From a virus: DNA of 63,097 nucleotides. Shown one piece after another: positions 57,266 to 63,097 of this stretch (within the stretch, counting starts at the first letter, position 1; every line of letters begins with the position of its first letter). The translations under genes were made by a program, and so were the position numbers. Location: IMG/VR virus record IMGVR_UViG_3300028840_003063, positions 1-63,097 of that record. One strand, written 5' to 3'. The notes beneath the pieces were generated by a model. It saw only the letters and a program-made list of their open reading frames with translations, was not told the DNA's origin and searched no databases.

Positions 57266-57816
57266 AAAAGTTTAAAACTATTGTTATTATTATATTAAGT
57301 GTTTTACTTTTTATAGTTATAGGAATAAATACAATACAATATATATTTAGTCTAAAAAAAGATAAAGAAATTGCAGGGTTAAAACTTGAAAATGAAACTA
57401 TTATAGACAACTTTGATAAAAAAGAAAATGTTTATGTAAATTTGATTGCCGATCGTGATAAAACTATTTCAGATTATAAACTAAATAAACCAAAAACAGA
57501 AAAAGAAATAATATATTATGAAACTATAAAAAAAGACACTAAACTTATAGAAGAATTAAGAGAAGATAATAAACAGTTAAAAACACAATTAGAAAAAACA
57601 AATAAAGCTTTAAAAAGCATATATTACATCAAACATGGATTAAGCTTATTTGCATTAGCAGGAATTGACAGGGAATTAGAAATTGATGTTTATACAGGAA
57701 TTATTTATAGAAGGTATTTGTTTAAAGGCAGATTTTTTATAGGGGGCGGTGCTGCAATTAAGCTATATGACGAAATAGGTGTTAGTGGTTTATTTGAACT
57801 AGGATTTACTTTTTAA
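57262..57816 (+). CDS. i-spanin-like membrane coiled-coil protein, 184 aa
   Basis: Membrane anchor (IVIIILSVLLFIVIGINTIQY), then coiled coil (ELREDNKQLKTQLEKTNKAL) and a C-terminal beta part (GLSLFALAGIDRELEIDVYTG, RFFIGGGAAIKLYD). This is the layout of inner-membrane spanins but with an added beta domain. Last rightward gene before the terminator. Confidence 0.5.
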   Translation: MKKFKTIVIIILSVLLFIVIGINTIQYIFSLKKDKEIAGLKLENETIIDNFDKKENVYVNLIADRDKTISDYKLNKPKTEKEIIYYETIKKDTKLIEELREDNKQLKTQLEKTNKALKSIYYIKHGLSLFALAGIDRELEIDVYTGIIYRRYLFKGRFFIGGGAAIKLYDEIGVSGLFELGFTF

Positions 57817-57817
57817 A

Positions 57818-57841
57818 AAAGCCTGCTTTTACACAGGCTTT
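57818..57841. terminator. Bidirectional hairpin terminator between convergent units
   Basis: AAAGCCTG (57818-57825) pairs with CAGGCTTT (57834-57841) around CTTTTACA. On the minus strand it is followed by TTTTTT, so it stops the leftward operon well; on the plus strand the U-run is only three long. Confidence 0.85.
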
Positions 57842-57843
57842 GA

Positions 57844-58110
57844 TTAAAATAGTTTTTGGGGTGATGGCCTTGGGCCTCCACGACCAGTTTTTTCTTTTTT
57901 GATTTTAGGCTTTTTAGTTTTTTCTTTCTTAACTAATTCTAATTGGTTTTCATCGAAGTTCTGCCAATCAACAGGTTTGCCTTCATGTAAATCTTCTGAT
58001 TGCAAAGAATATCTATTACATCCAGTTAAATAATCAATTCTTGCAACAATAATACCAGAAAAACCTGTTATTTTTTCTTTTGCCCTTTGACCTAATTTAA
58101 ATTTAAACAT
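57844..58110 (-). CDS. SH3-like phage protein, 88 aa (paralogue of 10400-10645)
   Basis: KFKLGQRAKEKITGFSGIIVAR, YLTGCNRYSLQ and WQNFDENQLELVKK match the barrel of the other copy, plus a lysine/proline tail (KKPKIKKEKTGRGGPRPSPQ). Last gene of the leftward operon, behind AAGGAGAATAA. Confidence 0.75.
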   Translation of the reverse strand: MFKFKLGQRAKEKITGFSGIIVARIDYLTGCNRYSLQSEDLHEGKPVDWQNFDENQLELVKKEKTKKPKIKKEKTGRGGPRPSPQKLF

Positions 58111-58128
58111 ATTTATTCTCCTTTGTTT

Positions 58129-58333
58129 TTATATATGACAATCATATACAGATAATAAAGTATTTTCATCTAAACCTTCAATTAGTTTATAAAATTCTTT
58201 ATTCCATATAGATTGATCTTTTTTATCCTTTTTTTTATAATATAAAATTTAATATACATGTCATACCGACAATAATTAAAGCAAAAGTTAATACAATTGC
58301 TGTTAATGTTAACCAAAATTTAAAGTTAGTCAT
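58129..58333 (-). pseudogene. Small membrane protein gene, apparently frameshifted at T8
   Basis: On the minus strand, ATG 58333 gives a membrane helix (FWLTLTAIVLTFALIIVGM) that stops at 58235. A different frame from the A8 run (58236-58229) continues KKKDKKDQSIWNKEFYKLIE to a stop at 58129. One indel in the run would make a single anchored protein of about 66 aa. Confidence 0.4.
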
Positions 58334-58740
58334 AATATATTCCAATTATAATTATTTATATTATTTTCTTTTTTCAACCTTTTTTTTTCTAGTTTTTCAT
58401 ATTTAATTTTTTCCTTTTCTTGTTTTTTATTATTCCAATCCACAGGCTCTTTTTGATTAAGTTCCAATGCTAATTTGTGTAGTTTTTTGTCAATGTCGTT
58501 ATATATGGCACATTCTTTTTCGTCTAAGAATACATTGTTATGATATAATCGATAATTATCTGTATAAGAATTAACCCAAGTAGTCGAATCGACTATAGCA
58601 AAACTAGTAATATACCAATATTTTTGTCCAGTTTCAAGTACATCAGGAGTAATAGCAGATACGATAGATATGTTTAATTTTTCGTCAACTAGCTTTTCAA
58701 CTTCTAACATAATTTCTTTTTTAATTTGTTTTTTATTCAC
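58330..58740 (-). CDS. Unknown protein, 136 aa
   Basis: Lysine-rich ends, middle TGQKYWYITSFAIVDSTTWVNSYTD. The stop overlaps the next start (ATGA at 58333). Not recognised. Confidence 0.55.
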   Translation of the reverse strand: MNKKQIKKEIMLEVEKLVDEKLNISIVSAITPDVLETGQKYWYITSFAIVDSTTWVNSYTDNYRLYHNNVFLDEKECAIYNDIDKKLHKLALELNQKEPVDWNNKKQEKEKIKYEKLEKKRLKKENNINNYNWNIL

Positions 58741-58750
58741 AATATAGCTC

Positions 58751-59632
58751 CTATAATTTTAACAAAGCTTCTCTCATTTTGTATATGATTAATTTTTTTT
58801 CCCCCATTCGCCTTGCCTCTTTTTTTGTTATTTTAGACCATTCTTTTTTTGTTCTTAATTGACAACCAATTTGTATATGATTGTCAAAAATAATTATTCT
58901 ATATGGAATATTTCCGAAAATTCTAATATATTTTTTTGTAACAATATGTTTAATTTTCAGATCACCTTTGCAATTCAGATCACCTTCGCAATTCAGATCA
59001 CCTTCGCAATTCAGATCACCTTTGCAATACAGATTACCTTCGCAAATCAGATTACCTTTGCAAATCAGATAACCTTCGCAATTCAGATAACCTTTGCAAA
59101 TCAGATTACCTTCGCAAATCAGATTACCTTCGCAAATCAGATAACCTTTGCAATTCAGATCACCTTCGCAATACAGATTACCTTCGCAATACAGATAACC
59201 TTCGCAATTCAGATCACCTTCGCAATTCAGATAACCTTTGCAATACAGATCACCTTCGCAATTCAGATCACCTTCGCAAATCAGATTACCTTTGCAAATC
59301 AGATCACCTTTGCAATACAGATTACCTTCGCAATACAGATTACCTTCGCAATTCAGATCACCTTCGCAATTCAGATCACCTTCGCAATACAGATTACCTT
59401 CGCAAATCAGATTACCTTTGCAAATCAGATAACCTTCGCAATTCAGATAACCTTTGCAAATCAGATTACCTTCGCAAATCAGATTACCTTCGCAATTCAG
59501 ATTACCTTCGCAATACAGATTAATTGTAATTTTTACATCTACATTAAAATTTAAATCTTTTTCTAATTCATAACTATTATAACCATTATGTTCATATTTT
59601 TTTTTTATTTCTTCAATCTTCTTTATTAGCAT
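58751..59632 (-). CDS. Hexapeptide-repeat (beta-helix-type) protein, 293 aa
   Basis: Residues 40-225 are 31 copies of C-[EK]-G-[NYD]-L-[NIYK], a six-residue period that fits a left-handed beta-helix or bactofilin-like rod with Cys and Leu stacked inside. A 36-residue head and a 67-residue basic tail (IKHIVTKKYIRIFGNIPYRI..., KKEARRMGEKK) flank it. Start at ATG 59632 behind AAAGGAGTC. Three positions vary freely, the rest never. Function unknown. Confidence 0.8.
   Translation of the reverse strand: MLIKKIEEIKKKYEHNGYNSYELEKDLNFNVDVKITINLYCEGNLNCEGNLICEGNLICKGYLNCEGYLICKGNLICEGNLYCEGDLNCEGDLNCEGNLYCEGNLYCKGDLICKGNLICEGDLNCEGDLYCKGYLNCEGDLNCEGYLYCEGNLYCEGDLNCKGYLICEGNLICEGNLICKGYLNCEGYLICKGNLICEGNLYCKGDLNCEGDLNCEGDLNCKGDLKIKHIVTKKYIRIFGNIPYRIIIFDNHIQIGCQLRTKKEWSKITKKEARRMGEKKLIIYKMREALLKL
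58963..59520 (-). repeat. 18-bp tandem repeat, 31 copies
   Basis: On the + strand units read CCTTYGCAAWWCAGATDA-like blocks with an invariant core (GCAA, CAGAT, ACCTT). A block of six units (in the protein CEGNLI-CEGNLI-CKGYLN-CEGYLI-CKGNLI-CEGNLY) occurs twice, so segments have been duplicated inside the array. Confidence 0.92.
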
Positions 59633-60482
59633 TTTTTGACTCCTTTTACATTATAATCTTGCCATTTAACGCTATTAAAAATAGCTTTATGATTAACCCA
59701 TCTTGCAAAATTTTTTTGATATTTATCGTTTTTTTATATGGCATGACAAACGGTTTTATTCCGTATTCTTTTAATTTTATGACTCTAAAATAATCTTCTT
59801 CAAAATTAGAACTAAAACCGATCAAAACATAACACATTAATTTATAGGGTTTTATTATTTTTATTATTAGTTTTAATTTTTCTTCAATATTATCTTTAAT
59901 ATTATCCCATGCAAAATGAAATTGTTTATAAGGTTTTATTTTGTTTAATTCAATCATCATTTCTTCATTCAATATTCTAATATCAATACCTTCAAATTGC
60001 ACTTTTTGATTATAGCCATGTAAATGTTTTATATTTTCTTTCCAATTTTCACTTGCAAAAAAATTATTATCTAGCAGATAAATCCATTTTCCTTTTGGGT
60101 TTAGATTCATTGGTTGTACATCTTGCAATAAACCTTCTTTTTCTCTAACTATACAAAATTTACAATTTCTAATACAGCCTGTCGTATATCTTTGTAATGA
60201 ATAATCACAATTATATATTGCATAATCAGGTTGACATTTTTCTATTTCATATGGTAATCTTGACTTAATATTATATCCAGTTCCACCCTTAATTATTTCA
60301 TCTGAATTTATACAATATTCATAATCTTTCGTAAAATTAAATATTTTTGAAATATAAACCTTATTATATTTTGAAAATCCATCGTACCAATCACACCTGT
60401 CGTTATAATATGATTTTATTTTCATTAATGGTAAATTAACTATTTTATTATCGATGTCAATTAATCCAATTATTGTTTTCAT
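59626..60482 (-). pseudogene. Phage radical SAM protein, C-terminus frameshifted at T7
   Basis: TTGCIRNCKFC-type motif with C103-x3-C107-x2-C110, then NFFASENWKENI, QFEGIDIRIL and CYVLIGFSSNFEEDYFR mark a phage radical SAM enzyme. As read the frame ends at 59646 with an unrelated tail. With eight instead of seven T at 59729-59735 it reads NDKYQKNFARWVNHKAIF..., the expected family ending, and stops at 59626. Indel in phage or assembly. Its partner gene is a C5 methylase, so a nucleic-acid modification is possible. Confidence 0.75.
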
Positions 60483-60494
60483 TTTATTCTCCTA

Positions 60495-61142
60495 TTAAAA
60501 TAAATCTAATTGCTTACTGTTATCTATATTCATTGCTTGATCTAATATGTATTTTCCAAGTTCTGAATTAACTAAGTTTCTTAAAATTTTACGTTTATTT
60601 TTTATGTTATATTTTGAAATATTAAAATCATATATAGTTTCATTACCTGTCATTATTCCGTGATGTTTTCTATTTTCTTTTATGTTTTTATTTTCAATAT
60701 AAAAATTGCTCCAAAAATAATGCCTGTTAATTTTTACCGATGGTTTTATTAGCGGATCATAATAAGGGATAACATTTTCTATAACCCATTTAGTGTCTTT
60801 TTTTGCAAAATTTTTTAATAATATTATTTCTTGATATAATGATATGTCTGGGTATATAGCAACCCTATTTTGACACCCTGCATTTTTTGAGTCTGATAAT
60901 ACACTCATTATTTGAGTTCTACTATGTGTAGGACACGGTGGACTAGCCCAAATAAAATCATATTCTTTATAATTTTCTAACAAATATTGGTGTGCATCTG
61001 TTATAATTACATTGTCAGTTGGGAAAAAATCTTTGTATATCTTTGCAATATCTGGATTATATTCAACAGCTGTTATTTCATGTTCATTATCCCATAATTT
61101 ACGGTTTCCTCCAATACCGGAATAAAGATTAAGTATTTTCAT
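60495..61142 (-). CDS. DNA C5-cytosine methyltransferase, 215 aa
   Basis: Motif I LNLYSGIGGN (4-13), motif IV SPPCPTHSR with catalytic C70, and VIENV (120-124). It is short because the target-recognition region is reduced, as in many phage enzymes. Protects phage DNA from restriction or marks it for another modification. Confidence 0.82.
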   Translation of the reverse strand: MKILNLYSGIGGNRKLWDNEHEITAVEYNPDIAKIYKDFFPTDNVIITDAHQYLLENYKEYDFIWASPPCPTHSRTQIMSVLSDSKNAGCQNRVAIYPDISLYQEIILLKNFAKKDTKWVIENVIPYYDPLIKPSVKINRHYFWSNFYIENKNIKENRKHHGIMTGNETIYDFNISKYNIKNKRKILRNLVNSELGKYILDQAMNIDNSKQLDLF

Positions 61143-61146
61143 TTTA

Positions 61147-61401
61147 TTATCCTATCAAATTTCTTGTTATAAGTTCAGCCAAATAATCTATGCCAAACTC
61201 CATGTATTTATCATCGTTAATATCTTTTTTAATTTCATTTAGTCTTTTTTCTGCCCGAATTTCTTTTCGTCTTCTGCCCATTGCAGCACTTCTAATCATG
61301 CATTTTTTACACTGATTTTCATATCTTTTATAATGTTTATTATAGAAAAATCTATCAATAGGTTTTGTTTGACCACATCTATTATATCGTTTTCCTTTCA
61401 T
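61147..61401 (-). CDS. Zinc-finger protein, 84 aa
   Basis: RCGQTKPIDRFFYNKHYKRYENQCKKC resembles the N-terminal finger of the endonuclease VII-like gene at 33081, but one of the usual four cysteines is replaced (NRCG) and there is no HNH core. The rest is basic helix. Possibly a remnant or a DNA-binding accessory. Confidence 0.5.
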   Translation of the reverse strand: MKGKRYNRCGQTKPIDRFFYNKHYKRYENQCKKCMIRSAAMGRRRKEIRAEKRLNEIKKDINDDKYMEFGIDYLAELITRNLIG

Positions 61402-61553
61402 AGCTTACTTAACTCCAATTCTTTCGCTTCAATACCTTTTTGTATTATATCATACAATAGATACTCCTCAAATTCCACATCATCTTTACAATCACGATTT
61501 TTTAGTTTTTCTATATAAAGCATAATTCTTTCGTAATCATCGTCATATTTCAT
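61398..61553 (-). CDS. Unknown acidic protein, 51 aa
   Basis: ATG 61553 with CAGGAGC upstream. MKYDDDYERIMLYIEKL and VEFEEYLLYDIIQ. Its start overlaps the zinc-ribbon stop, and its own stop overlaps the next start. Confidence 0.5.
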   Translation of the reverse strand: MKYDDDYERIMLYIEKLKNRDCKDDVEFEEYLLYDIIQKGIEAKELELSKL

Positions 61554-61675
61554 TTTTTGCTCCTGTATCCTGAATAATGTAATCGGCAATTATCGCATTT
61601 CCCATGATAATTATTTCCGGTTGTTTTTTCTATAATTATAGATTTGCAAACCGGACACGTTCTTTGTTTTTCCAT
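61550..61675 (-). CDS. Zinc-ribbon micro-protein, 41 aa
   Basis: ATG 61675 behind AGGAGGTTATT, an ideal ribosome site. C7-x2-C10 and C27-x2-C30 form a ribbon. Coupled by ATGA to the next gene. Confidence 0.55.
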   Translation of the reverse strand: MEKQRTCPVCKSIIIEKTTGNNYHGKCDNCRLHYSGYRSKK

Positions 61676-61684
61676 AATAACCTC

Positions 61685-61999
61685 CTATGGTTTTACAAAA
61701 TAAAAATATTCTAATCTAATATACAACTTCTTTTTTTTCTCTATATATTTTGCCTGTATATGAGTGTCATTAGACATATTATTAGCAACATATTTTTTGA
61801 TATAATTATCCCAAAAAGGATCGTATTCTTTCAATACTTCTAATAGTTCGTCTTTTGTTACTGCTTCACCTGGCACATCAAATCTAGCTAACATTTCAAT
61901 ATAGTTTTCTTGTTGTTCATACTCTCCTATATAGCTTTTAAAAGTTTCTAGATTTTCGTCTAAATATTTGCAAATTTCTTCATCTCTAAATACGCTCAT
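61685..61999 (-). CDS. Unknown protein, 104 aa
   Basis: Acidic N-terminus (DEEICKYLDENLETFKSYIGEYE), DVPGEAVTKDELLEVLKEYDPFWDNYI, then strands. No family recognised. Overlaps the upstream stop. Confidence 0.55.
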   Translation of the reverse strand: MSVFRDEEICKYLDENLETFKSYIGEYEQQENYIEMLARFDVPGEAVTKDELLEVLKEYDPFWDNYIKKYVANNMSNDTHIQAKYIEKKKKLYIRLEYFYFVKP

Positions 62000-62208
62000 T
62001 TCTCATCCTCCCATTTTTTGCCTGTGTGTTTTTCTATTAGTTCAATGCTATTTATATATGTTGTATCATTAGTATACTTTGCTGGTATATCTGATCCATA
62101 TTCTTTGGCATATCTAATCAATGCCTCAATCAATTCTTTATTCTCTTTTTCAAGCTTTTTTATTTTAAGTAAAAATGATTTTAATAATAAACTCATTTCA
62201 GTATCCAT
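61996..62208 (-). CDS. Helical protein, 70 aa
   Basis: ATG 62208 (MDTEMSLLLKSFLLKIKKLE) follows GAAGGGGAAAAAA. Coiled coil then YAKEYGSDIPAKYTND. Unknown. Confidence 0.5.
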   Translation of the reverse strand: MDTEMSLLLKSFLLKIKKLEKENKELIEALIRYAKEYGSDIPAKYTNDTTYINSIELIEKHTGKKWEDEK

Positions 62209-62611
62209 TTTTTTCCCCTTCTTGTTCATAATATAATATTAGTTTATAATATTTTTTTGTTTCTATTATTGTATAGCTTATATCGTATATACAATCGCAA
62301 ATATCTATCCAAAAAGGCATAAGATGATTTTGGTCTAAGTATACAGAAAGCTCATATTTTGTAATTCTCATATTTGGAATTAAATAATATTTTTCTAAAA
62401 ATCTTATACCATTTTGATTATCATATTCATATTCTTTTGATAGAAACTTATTATAATTAGCATATAAATAACTTTCTATTTGATTTAGTCTTTCTTTTGT
62501 TATACTTGTGTTTGATTGTATTTCGTTGTATAAACTTTTAATACTGTTTAATATAGTGCTATCAATTTTTAATTTTTTTTCATTTGCAATAAAATTATTT
62601 ATATTTTTCAT
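62198..62611 (-). CDS. Unknown protein, 137 aa
   Basis: ATG 62611 behind AGGAGGTATATT; an in-frame ATG 51 bases further up has no site. Helical, with FWIDICDCIYDISYTIIETKKYY near the end. Not recognised. Confidence 0.55.
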   Translation of the reverse strand: MKNINNFIANEKKLKIDSTILNSIKSLYNEIQSNTSITKERLNQIESYLYANYNKFLSKEYEYDNQNGIRFLEKYYLIPNMRITKYELSVYLDQNHLMPFWIDICDCIYDISYTIIETKKYYKLILYYEQEGEKNGY

Positions 62612-62648
62612 AATATACCTCCTAAAATAACCCCTCCCCATTGATGGA

Positions 62649-62930
62649 TTATTTTTTTGCAACCTTATATGCGTTAATTGCTGACTTGCCCATTATGTCA
62701 AGTATAATGAATGGTATATAGGCAAGCTTAACGGAATCAACTAGACCCTTTACATTTTTTGGGGTCTCGGTTAAAATATCGTATACACTTACATCGTCCG
62801 GACTTTTCTTTTCAACCTGTTTTAATACATCTTTTTCAGATTTATTAAGTGTCTTTATTAAGATTATAAACCCTAATAGTATAATTGCACCAATAAAACC
62901 AAATAAAAATACGATCATTCCTGTACTCAT
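62649..62930 (-). CDS. Membrane protein, 93 aa
   Basis: Start behind TTGGAGGTAACAAA. Membrane helix at residues 5-25 (MIVFLFGFIGAIILLGFIILI), a charged linker, and a weaker second helix (LAYIPFIILDIMG). Unknown. Confidence 0.55.
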   Translation of the reverse strand: MSTGMIVFLFGFIGAIILLGFIILIKTLNKSEKDVLKQVEKKSPDDVSVYDILTETPKNVKGLVDSVKLAYIPFIILDIMGKSAINAYKVAKK

Positions 62931-62955
62931 TTTGTTACCTCCAAAAGTTGTTTTG

Positions 62956-63097
62956 TTAGTCTACTTTTATGTTTAATAATTTTAATCCATATTTTAATAT
63001 TTTAATTCTTAATTTATTTTTTTTATAAGCAGCAGCATCAGCAGCAGCATCAGCAGCAGCATAAGCATCAGCAGCAGCAGCATAAGCATCAGCAGCA
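62956..63097 (-). CDS. Ala/Tyr/Asp-repeat protein, C-terminal part (enters at the window end)
   Basis: The frame is open from 63097 to a TAA at 62958-62956 and reads AADAYAAAAADAYAA... followed by KLRIKILKYGLKLLNIK, the tail of the paralogue at 223-843. It is the natural 3' half of the gene that starts at 226. Direct joining of the window ends would be out of frame by one; one missing base (or 3n+1) restores GCT-GCT. Confidence 0.75.
   Translation of the reverse strand, partial: AADAYAAAADAYAAADAAADAAAYKKNKLRIKILKYGLKLLNIKVD
62966..63024. repeat. 59-bp direct repeat, copy B
   Basis: Identical to 236-294. It encodes the shared C-terminal tail of the two Ala/Tyr-repeat paralogues. Confidence 0.85.

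Noticed and set aside
58963-59520. CRISPR array
   Set aside because: The 18-bp units are contiguous, without spacers, and in coding phase. The same holds for the 12-bp and 63-bp arrays. No cas genes are present.
58859-59554. A 231-aa + strand frame of QITFA repeats
   Set aside because: Antisense shadow of the 18-bp repeat gene, with no ribosome site and no non-repeat domain.
1-63097. Integrase, repressor/cro pair or attachment site indicating a prophage
   Set aside because: No tyrosine or serine recombinase motif is visible and no tRNA-end duplication was found. Only RHH regulators are present.
1-63097. Alternative genetic code
   Set aside because: TAA, TAG and TGA all end conserved genes at the expected places, including ATGA overlaps.

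Overview
The window is a nearly complete, very AT-rich genome of a tailed phage (Caudoviricetes, siphovirus-type) of about 63 kb. The evidence is a full head and tail module (terminase, SPP1-type portal, MuF-like protein, scaffold, coat, head-tail connectors, tail tube, tail-assembly chaperones, 717-aa tape measure, Dit/Tal-like proteins, fibres) and a replication module (annealing protein, SSB-like protein, PD-(D/E)XK nuclease, replisome organiser, DnaB helicase). Genes are packed with ATGA/TAATG overlaps, AGGAG-type ribosome sites and consensus sigma70 promoters (TTGACA / TATAAT). The standard code fits. I see no integrase. The host is a low-GC bacterium, probably Gram-negative (spanin-like and lipoprotein-like genes), but I cannot name it.

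Layout. Two divergent transcription units leave a control region at 1766-2059. The rightward unit covers 2060-57816: recombination/SSB/nuclease genes (2-4 kb), small and YD-repeat genes (4.4-6.2 kb), HNH, replisome organiser, helicase and a broken methyltransferase (6.2-9.2 kb), a structured-RNA cluster (9.85-10.87 kb), homing endonuclease, repair and RNA ligase genes (10.9-14.2 kb), peptidases and small genes (14.2-19.1 kb), a tetrapeptide-repeat protein (19.1-20.6 kb), an eleven-kb-scale sugar island for a nonulosonic (pseudaminic/legionaminic-like) acid (20.9-29.9 kb), regulatory genes and a tRNA-Met (29.9-33.6 kb), then packaging, head, tail and lysis genes (33.7-57.8 kb). A hairpin terminator at 57818-57841 separates this from the leftward unit (62930 down to 57844), which carries a hexapeptide-repeat protein, a radical SAM protein, a C5 cytosine methylase and small proteins. 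The leftward unit continues across the contig ends: a gene whose start lies at 226 runs off position 1, and its C-terminal part re-enters at 63097. The molecule is therefore probably circular or circularly permuted, cut inside a GCA-rich repeat.

The most unusual content is a set of four tandem structured RNAs (9853-10864). Three share a perfect 12-bp closing helix. The fourth has a different but still complementary closing helix. All carry tRNA-like D-arm and T-arm signatures but no recognisable anticodon arm, and a consensus promoter starts at the first one. Other notable points are four unrelated tandem-repeat proteins, the phage-borne sugar pathway, a GIY-YIG gene inserted at the start of a DNA-repair gene, a likely programmed -1 frameshift in the tail chaperones, and several genes broken by single-base indels, three of them at homopolymers.
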